Positions 8,325 to 15,625 are shown, counted from the first letter of the stretch. The stretch is 19,841 bases of DNA from Oscillospiraceae bacterium (GCA_012513005.1 JAAZCZ010000013.1:1-19841); one strand, 5' to 3'. The notes: generated by a model from the letters alone, not told the origin. Made by a program: numbers and translations.

Positions 8325-9209
8325 ATGAGCAAGGCAAAGTATAAAAAACGCTACGGCGACCGCGCAGACGGGCGCAGGTTGCGTACATTCCCCGCGTTAA
8401 ATCAGGTTATGTCTTTTATTATGGCAAAGCGAAACGACGCCTGTAACTATTTTTCTGAGTCTGTTGAAATAAGTGAGGTTGACAGATGGATTCGCTCTAT
8501 TCGCCGCGAGGGCTATAAGGGTCTCGGAATGTTGCATGTTTTTATTGCAGCTTATATACGCATGTTATCTCATGTGCCCGGCTTAAACAGATTTGTCTCC
8601 GGTCAGAGAGTTTTTGCGAGAAACACAATCGAAGTTAACTTTATGGTTAAGCGCGGTCTCACAATAGATGCCGAGGAGACGCTTGTTAAGGTTCGCTTTA
8701 AGCCCACAGACACTATTTATGATGTCTATGACCGCATTAGTGATGCTGTTGAGGATATTAAAGCATCCCCCGGTGACAGCGGCACCGAAAAAATTGCAGG
8801 TGCTATGGCAAAGCTGCCGAGGCTAATACTCCGCTTTGCGGTCAGTTTTCTTTCCTTCCTCGATTACTTCGGCTGGCTGCCCGAGTCTATTTTGGATGTG
8901 AGCCCCTTCCATGGCTCGATTATCCTGACCGACTTGGGTTCACTGGGAATTCCTCCCGTGTTCCATCACCTTTATAACTTCGGTAACCTCCCTGTTTTCC
9001 TCGCCTTCGGAGCTAAGCGCAACTCATATGAGCTTGACAGACAGGGCAATTTCGTAAGTAAAAAATACATCGACTACAAGGTAGTCTGCGACGAGCGTAT
9101 ATGTGACGGCTCGTATTATGCCGCGGGCTTTAAGTACATGAAGTATTATCTTAAAAATCCCGATGAGCTTATTTATCCGCCCGAGCATGTTACGGAGGAT
9201 ATTGACTAG
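8325..9209 (+). CDS. CAT/E2-fold acyltransferase-like protein (2-oxoacid dehydrogenase E2 catalytic-domain family)
   Basis: This 294-residue protein resembles the catalytic domain of 2-oxoacid dehydrogenase E2 and chloramphenicol acetyltransferase. Supporting segments are the N-terminal region with GLGMLHVFIAAYIRML, the central SPFHGSIILTDLGSLGIP, and the C-terminal CDERICDGSYYA (255-266). The last aligns with the HRxxDG active-site motif, but Glu257 stands where the catalytic His should be, while Arg258, Asp261 and Gly262 are kept. There is no lipoyl domain and no E1 or E3 gene nearby, so it is not part of a normal dehydrogenase complex. My recollection is that clostridial homologues share the ERICDG form, which would make this a distinct subfamily rather than a local mutation. 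It is a single-gene unit with its own promoter and terminator. Substrate and activity are unknown. Confidence 0.8.
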   Translation: MSKAKYKKRYGDRADGRRLRTFPALNQVMSFIMAKRNDACNYFSESVEISEVDRWIRSIRREGYKGLGMLHVFIAAYIRMLSHVPGLNRFVSGQRVFARNTIEVNFMVKRGLTIDAEETLVKVRFKPTDTIYDVYDRISDAVEDIKASPGDSGTEKIAGAMAKLPRLILRFAVSFLSFLDYFGWLPESILDVSPFHGSIILTDLGSLGIPPVFHHLYNFGNLPVFLAFGAKRNSYELDRQGNFVSKKYIDYKVVCDERICDGSYYAAGFKYMKYYLKNPDELIYPPEHVTEDID

Positions 9210-9248
9210 CAGAACTATTTCTTAGATTATCGCTCAATTATTTTATCA

Positions 9249-9281
9249 AAAAAGGCGCATTCTTTTCGAAGACGCCTTTTT
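9249..9281. terminator. Bidirectional rho-independent terminator between convergent genes
   Basis: AAAAAGGCG (9249-9257) pairs with CGCCTTTTT (9273-9281), and the loop can pair further through TTC/GAA. The A-run and T-run make it work in either direction. It lies between the plus-strand E2-like gene (stop 9209) and the minus-strand zinc-ribbon gene (stop 9308). Confidence 0.85.
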
Positions 9282-9307
9282 CCGTTATTTAGTTTCGGCT
9301 ATACTTA

Positions 9308-10093
9308 TTAATAGTTTAAAATCTTGAAGTTGCCGATGAGCGGAAGCTCCTTGGCTTTTCCATTTAATACATTTATTATTCCTAATATCGCAAACACAAG
9401 GAATGCTATGTATACCAGACTCAGTATGCTCGAAATAAAGAGCAGTCTCCAAGAAATAAACATTAGTATTGCGACAAGAATTCTGTGTACAATCGCAAAA
9501 GCGATGGCGCAGAGAAGTAAAATGAGCCCCTGGTTTGTGTGGAACATCACAAAGCGGTTATCCTTGCCGGCAATAAGCGGAATGATGAGCAAAATGCCGA
9601 GATATGCTAAAATTCCGAGACCTTTACCGTTATCAATATCGTGCTTCGTAAAGTCGCCTGTTTTGTCCTCTGCGTTTTTAACAGCGTCTGAAATTCCGGC
9701 ACCTATTCCTGCTGCCACACCGGATGCCTTTTGGGCATATTCCTTTGCAGTTTCACCTGCATTCTGTGCTGCGTTTGAAAAGCTGTCTGAGACAGGTGCT
9801 TTATACTCATTTTGCACGGGTGGCGTGTACTCTGCCTGCACGGGAGGTTTATACTCCTCTTGCACAGGGGGTGTATATTCCACTACGGGCGGTGTGTACT
9901 CCGCCTCTACCGGGGGCACATATTCCTGCTCTACAACAGGAGGAGTGATTACTTCCTCTACAGGCGGGGTGTATACCTGCTCTACCGGAGGAGAATCTAC
10001 TACTTCCGGAACAGGCAAGTCCATGGCAGCACCGCAAGACGGGCAGAACTTGCTGTCTTCGGGGACATTAGCCCCGCAATTTTTGCATGTCAT
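9308..10093 (-). CDS. Zinc-ribbon, PPV-repeat membrane protein (Tic20/DUF4870-like membrane domain)
   Basis: This 261-residue protein has three parts. Residues 1-22 form a zinc ribbon (C3-x2-C6 and C17-x2-C20). Residues 35-101 are a proline-rich linker of nine PPV units of about eight residues, of the kind PPVEAEYT. After an amphipathic Ala-rich stretch (105-145) comes a hydrophobic domain with helices at about 159-175, 188-213 and 217-241 and the motif DNRFVMFHTNQGLILLL, which resembles the small Tic20/DUF4870 membrane domains. No signal peptide is seen, so the ribbon should be cytoplasmic. The ATG has AAGGAGG before it and a consensus promoter upstream. It is a single-gene unit. I do not know its function. 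The domain assignment is from memory of the family pattern. Confidence 0.85.
   Translation of the reverse strand: MTCKNCGANVPEDSKFCPSCGAAMDLPVPEVVDSPPVEQVYTPPVEEVITPPVVEQEYVPPVEAEYTPPVVEYTPPVQEEYKPPVQAEYTPPVQNEYKAPVSDSFSNAAQNAGETAKEYAQKASGVAAGIGAGISDAVKNAEDKTGDFTKHDIDNGKGLGILAYLGILLIIPLIAGKDNRFVMFHTNQGLILLLCAIAFAIVHRILVAILMFISWRLLFISSILSLVYIAFLVFAILGIINVLNGKAKELPLIGNFKILNY
9791..9991 (-). repeat. Coding tandem repeat of about 24 bases (PPV linker)
   Basis: Nine in-frame units encode PPV followed by four to six residues (commonly EYT or EYK) in the linker of the zinc-ribbon protein. Most units are 24 bases long, two are off by one codon, and the bases have diverged between units. The repeat length keeps all frames open, which explains long spurious frames on the opposite strand. 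Confidence 0.85.
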
Positions 10094-10143
10094 TATTAAA
10101 CCTCCTTGTTAGTTATATATACTTAATTATATTTTGCATATTT

Positions 10144-10172
10144 ATTATATTATGCCACGCTTTGTTATGCAA
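10144..10172 (-). promoter_or_regulatory. Predicted sigma-A promoter of the zinc-ribbon gene
   Basis: On the minus strand a perfect TATAAT (10144-10149) lies 17 bases after TTGCAT (10167-10172), a weak -35 matching three of six bases. Transcription would start near 10137, about 44 bases before the ATG. Confidence 0.55.
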
Positions 10173-10261
10173 GCAAAACCGCTATGCTGCGTAGATTTTT
10201 TCTTATTGTTTAAATATCTCTAACCCCAAACAATCAGCAGCATCAGAATTTTACATATGCC

Positions 10262-10288
10262 TTGACAAACCTGCCCCGCGCTGTCAAA
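10262..10288. promoter_or_regulatory. TTGACA/TGTCAA inverted repeat ahead of the ABC exporter operon
   Basis: TTGACA (10262-10267) and TGTCAA (10282-10287) form a 6-bp inverted repeat around 14 bases, ending 48 bases before the ABC exporter ATG. The left arm is a consensus -35 on the plus strand, but no good -10 lies 16-18 bases after it, so the promoter of this operon is uncertain. The rest of the 10094-10335 gap shows only the promoter of the divergent zinc-ribbon gene. Confidence 0.3.
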
Positions 10289-10335
10289 CTTGTTACGGCA
10301 AAGATCGTGTTATTTTACCCATCGGAGAGTATTTT

Positions 10336-12066
10336 ATGCAGCATATCCTGCGAATGATCAAACCCTACTATAAGCTGATCGCCATAGCTGTTTTTGCGGT
10401 CGTGCTCAATGTGTTCGGGTCTATGTTAATACCGACAATAAGCGCGGAGATGATAAATCTCGGGGTTCGCGGTGCTGCTGTCTCTTCTGTATTAAAGCAG
10501 GGGCTTGTCATGCTGGGAGCTACAGTTATATCCTCCGCTTCGGGCATTTTAGCCGGGTATTTGATTGCCAAAATCGGGGCGGGGCTGACCTATGATGTTC
10601 AGACAGCTTTATATAAGCACTCGCTTTCTCTCTCGGCTTCGGAGTTTGAGCGCTTTGGAACAGGCTCAATGCTGACCCGCAGCTTAAACGATGTTTTCTA
10701 CCTGCGCGCAGGGCTTTTGATGCTAATTGGGGATATTCTGCCCGTGCCTATAATGTTCATACTCGGCACTGTTTTTACATTCCGAATAAGCAGCAACATG
10801 GGCTTTTTGCTGCTCGGCACAATGTCCTTTGTTATTATAATCGGAGCTTTTATTATAAAAAACGCCTCTGCTATCTTTGAAAAACTTCAAACCCTGCTCG
10901 ATAAGATGAATGTCATTTTACGAGAAACCTATGTCGGCGTGCGTGTTATTCGCGCATTTAACAAGGAGGGGCACGAAAAATCTCGGCTTAAGCAGTCATT
11001 TGAGGAATATGCCACTTCCGCCATCCGTGTTAACAGACTTTATGCCGGGCTGGATTCACTGGCACTTGCGGCTATTAACATCTGCATTGCTGCTATATTC
11101 TATTTGGGCGGCAAAAATGTCCTTGCCGGCAAAATGGAAATCGGGCACATTACGGCTGTCACCGAGTATATAGCACTTGCGTTATATAATATAGTATTTG
11201 CCCAGATGGTGCTGCTAATGCTGCCCAAGGCAATAGTCTCTCTAAAGCGCATTAACGAGGTTTTGGATGTCTCCCCTTCTATAACAGACAGCCCAAATCC
11301 CAAAACGCCCGACTCAGGTACATCTGAGGTCGTGCTGTTTAATTCTGCCTCGCTGCGTTATGAGGGAGCTTTAGAGGATGCCCTTTCGTCTCTTAGCTTT
11401 TCCTGCCGCAGAGGTGAGACAACTGCATTAATCGGCGGCACGGGCAGCGGCAAGTCCTCGGTTGCTAAGCTTCTTTTGCGCTTTAACGATGTGAGTGAGG
11501 GCTCGGTTTTATTTGGGGATGTCGATATTCGCGACATGCGACTTTCCGACTTGCGAGGAAGGATTTCTTACATACCTCAAAAGGCTTGGCTCTTTGCCGG
11601 CACTATTGCCGATAATCTCCGCTTCGGTGACCCCGAGGCAAGCGATGAATGTCTGAGGGAAGCACTTATTACCGCACAGGCAGAATTTGTTTTTGATTTG
11701 CCTCTTGGCCTTGATACCGAGGTGTCACAGGGCGGAACTAATTTCTCGGGCGGGCAGAGGCAGAGGCTTGCAATAGCGAGAGCCTTAGTTAAAAAGGCTG
11801 ATTTATATATTTTTGACGACTCTTTTTCCGCACTCGATTTCAAAACTGACTTAGCTCTAAGGCGAGCTTTGGAGTCTAGACTTAAAGACAGCGCGGTGCT
11901 GATTATTGCACAGCGCGTAAACACAATTTCAGGCAGCGATAAAATTGTCGTTTTAGATAACGGCAAAATTTGCGGCATCGGCAAGCACGATGAGCTTATG
12001 CAAGACTGCATGCTGTATCGTGAAATCGCCGTATCCCAGTCAAAGGGGGGTGCTGTAGTTGGATAA
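10336..12066 (+). CDS. Heterodimeric ABC exporter half-transporter with degenerate nucleotide site (BmrC/TM287-like)
   Basis: This 576-residue protein is an exporter half-molecule with a six-helix membrane domain (about 1-305) followed by an ATPase domain. Walker A GGTGSGKSS is at 367-375, the Q-loop Gln at 415, and a normal signature FSGGQ at 470-474. The catalytic Glu after Walker B is Asp495 (LYIFDDSFSALD), and the switch His is Gln526 (IIAQRVNT). Asp and Gln at these places mark the non-hydrolysing member of heterodimeric exporters such as BmrCD, LmrCD and TM287/288. It overlaps the partner gene downstream by eight bases. GGAGAG precedes the ATG. Substrate is unknown. Drugs, peptides or lipids are all possible for this type. 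Confidence 0.93.
   Translation: MQHILRMIKPYYKLIAIAVFAVVLNVFGSMLIPTISAEMINLGVRGAAVSSVLKQGLVMLGATVISSASGILAGYLIAKIGAGLTYDVQTALYKHSLSLSASEFERFGTGSMLTRSLNDVFYLRAGLLMLIGDILPVPIMFILGTVFTFRISSNMGFLLLGTMSFVIIIGAFIIKNASAIFEKLQTLLDKMNVILRETYVGVRVIRAFNKEGHEKSRLKQSFEEYATSAIRVNRLYAGLDSLALAAINICIAAIFYLGGKNVLAGKMEIGHITAVTEYIALALYNIVFAQMVLLMLPKAIVSLKRINEVLDVSPSITDSPNPKTPDSGTSEVVLFNSASLRYEGALEDALSSLSFSCRRGETTALIGGTGSGKSSVAKLLLRFNDVSEGSVLFGDVDIRDMRLSDLRGRISYIPQKAWLFAGTIADNLRFGDPEASDECLREALITAQAEFVFDLPLGLDTEVSQGGTNFSGGQRQRLAIARALVKKADLYIFDDSFSALDFKTDLALRRALESRLKDSAVLIIAQRVNTISGSDKIVVLDNGKICGIGKHDELMQDCMLYREIAVSQSKGGAVVG
12044..12050 (+). promoter_or_regulatory. Ribosome binding site of the TTG-started second ABC gene
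   Basis: AGGGGGG lies eight bases before the TTG at 12059-12061, inside the end of the first exporter gene. No ATG is available near the expected N-terminus. Confidence 0.5.
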
Positions 12067-13864
12067 TGAACTGGCTGCTATCAAACACGCAGGCCCCGTG
12101 GGCAGCAAAAAAGAGACTCTGCGCCGCTTTGCTCTTGCTCTAAAACCACATCGGCTGAGGCTTTTTGTCGTTTTGCTATGCGTATTTTCACACACCTTTA
12201 TTCAGATTTATGCCCCGTATAAGGGCGCGCAATTTGTTGATTTTATTTGGGCAGGCTTTAAAAAGGCCTCACAGGAAGGCAGCGTTTTCAGGCTGAGTTT
12301 AGAAAACGGCGGAAATTATCTGCTTTTAATATTCGGGCTTTATCTCACAAGCTCTATTTTGTATGCCTGCTATAATTTCCTCATGACAAGTCTTTCCGAA
12401 ATGTTAAGCTTGGATTTCAGAAAGAAGCTTGCCGATAAGGAAATGCGCCTCCCGCTAAGATTTTTTGACGGCAACAGACCCGGTGAATTCATGTCCCGAG
12501 TGACATCGGACTTAGACAGCATGTCCGAAATTGTTCAGACAAGCTTTTTGCACATAATAATGTCTTCAAGTAAGTTCTGTGGCGCTCTCGGCGTTATGCT
12601 TTACTTTGAATATCGCATTACTCTGCTGTTTTTAGTGTTTATGTTGCCTTCGTTTTTTATCGCAAAGGCTGCTGCAGGCAAGACTTTAAAATATTCAAAG
12701 GCCATGAGAGATACCTCCGGAGAGTTTAATTCACACATCGAGGGTGAGTATAGCGGGCGCACTATTATTTCTGCTTTTTGTCGTGAGAGCGAGAGTATTG
12801 ACGGTGTAAGCAGGCGCTCTGCGAGCTTTTCTTCTGCCACAAGGAAGATTAATTTCATCGGTCACTCAATTTGGCCACTTCTCAATTTAGCGAACAGAAC
12901 AGGTATTGTTGTGCTGGCTGTGGCAGGCGGCTTTGCTCTAATCAAGGGCGTAATTACTCCCGGCATTTTCGGGGTATTTTTCCACTATGCCAATGCAGTT
13001 TCATCTCCCTTGGGTGAGATGCTCTGGACAATAAACGGCTTTCAGATGGCTATTTCTGCCTTGCAGAGAATATATGTTATACTCGATGCCCCCGAGGAGG
13101 AGCCTGACAGCAATTCTGAGAGTCTGCCCCCCGATGTTCGCGGTGAAGTTAAGTTCTGCGGTGTAAAATTCGGCTATACGCCTGATAATATCTTAATGAA
13201 AAATATAGATTTCACTGCCAAGGCGGGTAAAAAAATCGCTATTGTCGGCTCTACCGGCGCCGGAAAAACCACGCTCATTAACCTGCTCATGCGCTTTTAT
13301 GAGCTAAACGGCGGGAAAATACTGCTTGACGGCACCGATATAAAAAATGTGCCGAGAGCGGATTTGAGAAGCTGCTTCGGCATGGTTTTGCAGGACACCT
13401 GGTTTTTCGAGGGTACAATAGCCGAGAATATTGCCTACGGCAAGAAAGAAGCAAGCCGCGAAGAAATAATCGCAGCAGCTAAGGCAGCTAGGGCAGACTA
13501 TTTTATCAGAACTCTGCCGGGCGGATATGACCACATGCTGCAGGGCGACACCGACAGTATCTCAGCAGGGCAAAAACAGCTGCTCACGATTGCAAGGGTT
13601 GTACTTTGTGACCCGGCTATACTGATTTTGGACGAGGCTACCTCATCTGTCGATACCCACGCCGAGGCGGCAATCGGCAAGGCAATAAAAAAGCTCATGG
13701 CAGACCGCACGAGCTTTGTAATAGCGCACAGGCTATCCACGATAGTTGACGCTGACTTTATTCTGATGATGGAAAGCGGCAATATTATCGAGACCGGAAA
13801 CCACAAGGAGCTTTTGGCTCTTGGCGGAGCATACGCAGGGCTATATAACAGCCAGTTTGAGTGA
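12059..13864 (+). CDS. Heterodimeric ABC exporter half-transporter with consensus catalytic residues (BmrD/TM288-like)
   Basis: This 601-residue protein is the partner half-transporter. The membrane domain covers about residues 30-340, with an extra stretch between the first two helices (about 65-88). Walker A GSTGAGKTT is at 397-405, Walker B ILILDE at 521-526 with the catalytic Glu526, and the switch His is His557 (VIAHRLST). Its signature is altered to ISAGQ (501-505), so the site it completes with the partner is the defective one, while its own Walker motifs pair with the intact FSGGQ of the partner. This complementarity is the main evidence that the two genes form one heterodimer. The start is a TTG overlapping the upstream gene. 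Confidence 0.93.
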   Translation: MDNELAAIKHAGPVGSKKETLRRFALALKPHRLRLFVVLLCVFSHTFIQIYAPYKGAQFVDFIWAGFKKASQEGSVFRLSLENGGNYLLLIFGLYLTSSILYACYNFLMTSLSEMLSLDFRKKLADKEMRLPLRFFDGNRPGEFMSRVTSDLDSMSEIVQTSFLHIIMSSSKFCGALGVMLYFEYRITLLFLVFMLPSFFIAKAAAGKTLKYSKAMRDTSGEFNSHIEGEYSGRTIISAFCRESESIDGVSRRSASFSSATRKINFIGHSIWPLLNLANRTGIVVLAVAGGFALIKGVITPGIFGVFFHYANAVSSPLGEMLWTINGFQMAISALQRIYVILDAPEEEPDSNSESLPPDVRGEVKFCGVKFGYTPDNILMKNIDFTAKAGKKIAIVGSTGAGKTTLINLLMRFYELNGGKILLDGTDIKNVPRADLRSCFGMVLQDTWFFEGTIAENIAYGKKEASREEIIAAAKAARADYFIRTLPGGYDHMLQGDTDSISAGQKQLLTIARVVLCDPAILILDEATSSVDTHAEAAIGKAIKKLMADRTSFVIAHRLSTIVDADFILMMESGNIIETGNHKELLALGGAYAGLYNSQFE

Positions 13865-13916
13865 TGGTTTTTTAGTTATTTAACACATTTTGATAATAAG
13901 ATATTAATTATATTTC

Positions 13917-13950
13917 CACTGCCCTGCTTAGGTGACTTAGCAGGGCAGTG
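13917..13950. repeat. Perfect 12-bp inverted repeat with 10-base loop
   Basis: CACTGCCCTGCT (13917-13928) is followed, after ten bases, by its exact complement AGCAGGGCAGTG (13939-13950). It lies 52 bases after the ABC exporter stop and eight bases before the -35 of the glycan operon promoter. There is no T-run on either side, so it is not a standard intrinsic terminator. It may be a factor-dependent stop, an RNA-stabilising hairpin, or an operator. Confidence 0.8.
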
Positions 13951-13958
13951 TTCATAGC

Positions 13959-13973
13959 TTGAAAACGCTGCCG
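13959..13973 (+). promoter_or_regulatory. Possible CcpA cre site overlapping the glycan promoter -35
   Basis: TTGAAAACGCTGCCG matches the Bacillus cre consensus WTGNAANCGNWNNCW at every fixed position except the last base. It covers the -35 and the first part of the spacer, a place where CcpA binding would repress. No ccpA gene is in the window, and a single degenerate match can be chance. Confidence 0.3.
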
Positions 13974-13987
13974 TTTGGTGCTATAAT
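13959..13987 (+). promoter_or_regulatory. Strong sigma-A promoter of the surface-glycan operon
   Basis: TTGAAA (13959-13964), a 17-base spacer and a perfect TATAAT (13982-13987) predict a start near 13994 and a 43-base leader. The hexamers are identical to those of the E2-like gene promoter at 8234. Confidence 0.75.
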
Positions 13988-14036
13988 AATTTGTCAAATG
14001 TGACCTGCATTAAATAATTAATCCACGGAGGGATAT

Positions 14037-14828
14037 ATGAAATCCGTTAAGAATATTGCTTTTGCGTTAAAAACATACGGCTTCCTTATGCAGCAACTTG
14101 TCGGGCGAGATTTTAAAGTGAAATATAAGAGAAATGTTTTGGGTATTGCTTGGAGCCTTCTTTATCCTGTTCTTTTGATGGGTGTAATGGCTATCGTTTT
14201 TTCAAGAATATTCAAAATCAATGTGCCGGGAGTGTCCTATTTAGTCTATCTTATGACCGGTCTTGTCTACTTCAACTATTTTTCGGAAGCATCAAGCCTT
14301 GCCATGGGCAGTGTAGTTGTAAACTTCAGCCTTATTAACAAGGTTTACCTTCCAAAGTACATCTTTCCACTGTCAAAATGTATATTTGTCGGCATAAACT
14401 TTCTGCTAACTCTAATACCCCTTTATGCGGTAATTATCTTAACCGGCACCGGTCTTAACTGGTATCATCTCCTTTTACCGTTTTCATTTTTCTGCCTTTT
14501 TCTTTTTACGGTCGGAATGGGGTTTGTTCTGTCGGCGGTTTCTGTTTTCTTGCGTGACATGTTTTATATTTACGGGATAGTCCTAACCTTGTGGACATAT
14601 TTGACCCCAATTATGTATGACATCAATATGATGAATCCAAAGTTTGCAGCAATTCTAAAGTTTAACCCTCTTTATCAGTATATTAATTTTGCCAGAATGA
14701 TAATTATTTATCGCTCCTGTCCGTCATGGTTGAACTTTGTTGCCAGCCTAGGCTCAGCACTTCTCGTCCTGCTTTTTGGTGTCTTTGTTTTCAGGCGCAA
14801 TCAAGATAAGTTTATTTATTATATTTAG
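14037..14828 (+). CDS. Polysaccharide ABC-2 export permease (Wzm/TagG/RfbA type)
   Basis: This 263-residue membrane protein is the channel part of an ABC exporter for lipid-linked glycans. The N-terminal amphipathic stretch ending DFKVKYKRNVLGIAWSLLYP is the hallmark of the Wzm/TagG family. It is followed by about six membrane helices, the conserved FLRDMFYIYGIVL region (about 171-183) and LTPIMYDINMM, and then the C-terminal NPLYQYINFAR. Length is typical. GGAGG precedes the ATG. The ATPase gene follows after nine bases. It may export teichoic acid-like polymer, capsule or another cell-wall glycan. The substrate cannot be read from the permease, and gene symbols for this family vary, so none is given. 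Confidence 0.93.
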   Translation: MKSVKNIAFALKTYGFLMQQLVGRDFKVKYKRNVLGIAWSLLYPVLLMGVMAIVFSRIFKINVPGVSYLVYLMTGLVYFNYFSEASSLAMGSVVVNFSLINKVYLPKYIFPLSKCIFVGINFLLTLIPLYAVIILTGTGLNWYHLLLPFSFFCLFLFTVGMGFVLSAVSVFLRDMFYIYGIVLTLWTYLTPIMYDINMMNPKFAAILKFNPLYQYINFARMIIIYRSCPSWLNFVASLGSALLVLLFGVFVFRRNQDKFIYYI

Positions 14829-14837
14829 GAGCAATTC

Positions 14838-15581
14838 ATGCAGAGTATTATTTCAGCGAAAAATGTTTCCATGCGTTTTAATCTTGGAATTGAAAAGGGC
14901 TATTCATTAAAGCAGGCCTTTGTCGACCTAATAACGGGAAAACGCAGAGACAAAATAGACAATGATTTTTGGGCACTAACAGACGTAAGCTTTGAGGTTG
15001 CCCCCGGCGAGGTAATAGGCTTTATTGGAAATAACGGCGCCGGGAAGTCAACCCTGTTAAAGGTGATTGCCGGTGTAATGAACCCCACCAAGGGCAGCGT
15101 TTCTGTTTGCGGCAACATCTGTCCCATGATAGAGCTGGGCGCCGGTTTCGACATGGACTTAACAGCCGATGAAAACATTTTTCTTAACGGTGCAATAATG
15201 GGCTATTCAAAAGATTTCATCAGCAGCAAGCGAGATGAAATTGTTGAATTTTCAGAGCTTTCTGATTTTATGTCCGTACCCGTAAAGAACTTTTCTTCCG
15301 GTATGATTGCAAGACTTGCTTTTTCTATTGCTACTATTGTTGACCCTGAAATTCTTATTGTAGACGAAATCCTCTCCGTAGGAGACTACTCTTTTCAGCA
15401 GAAAAGCGAGGAGAAGATGCTGAGCATGATTAAGGGAGGTACCACTGTCTTATTTGTTTCGCATTCTGCAGCCTCAGTCAAAAAGATTTGCAATCGCGTT
15501 ATTTGGCTGGATCACGGGCATGTTATAAAAGACGGAGATACCTCTGTCTGCGACGAGTACGTTGCTTCTTTTTCTGTATAA
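14838..15581 (+). CDS. Polysaccharide ABC exporter ATPase (Wzt/TagH/RfbB type)
   Basis: This 247-residue protein powers the adjacent permease. Walker A GNNGAGKST is at 64-72, followed by LLKVIAGVMNPTKGSV and the family marker PMIELGAGFDMDLTADENI. The signature is the NFSSGM form (151-156) typical of glycan exporters, with Walker B EILIVDE at 171-177 and the switch His at 209. The protein ends at the nucleotide domain and lacks the C-terminal carbohydrate-binding domain of E. coli O9a Wzt, so it probably does not select the glycan by its chain-end modification. The ribosome site AGGAG overlaps the permease stop codon. Confidence 0.94.
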   Translation: MQSIISAKNVSMRFNLGIEKGYSLKQAFVDLITGKRRDKIDNDFWALTDVSFEVAPGEVIGFIGNNGAGKSTLLKVIAGVMNPTKGSVSVCGNICPMIELGAGFDMDLTADENIFLNGAIMGYSKDFISSKRDEIVEFSELSDFMSVPVKNFSSGMIARLAFSIATIVDPEILIVDEILSVGDYSFQQKSEEKMLSMIKGGTTVLFVSHSAASVKKICNRVIWLDHGHVIKDGDTSVCDEYVASFSV

Positions 15582-15625
15582 ACTTTGTATTTCAATCTAT
15601 TAGTTTATACTAATCATAACTTCTA

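Noticed and set aside
9791..9991. CRISPR-like regular repeats
   Set aside because: The units are contiguous, diverged and in frame with a protein. There are no unique spacers and no cas genes.
9324..10112. A long open frame on the plus strand opposite the zinc-ribbon gene
   Set aside because: It exists because the opposite strand carries a repeat in multiples of three bases. It has no ribosome site, its product is repetitive and without a recognisable domain, and the minus-strand gene has a promoter, a ribosome site and clear domains.
10336..12066. First ABC gene as a decaying pseudogene because of its altered Walker B and switch residues
   Set aside because: The frame is intact, and the changes are the standard ones of heterodimeric exporters and are complemented by the partner.
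13917..13950. Intrinsic terminator after the ABC exporter operon
   Set aside because: The stem is strong but no T-run follows on either strand, so I list it as an inverted repeat of open function.
15599..15614. ATTAGT/ACTAAT inverted repeat before the first glycosyltransferase
   Set aside because: Six base pairs in AT-rich DNA is expected by chance, and it lacks a T-run or a convincing promoter context.
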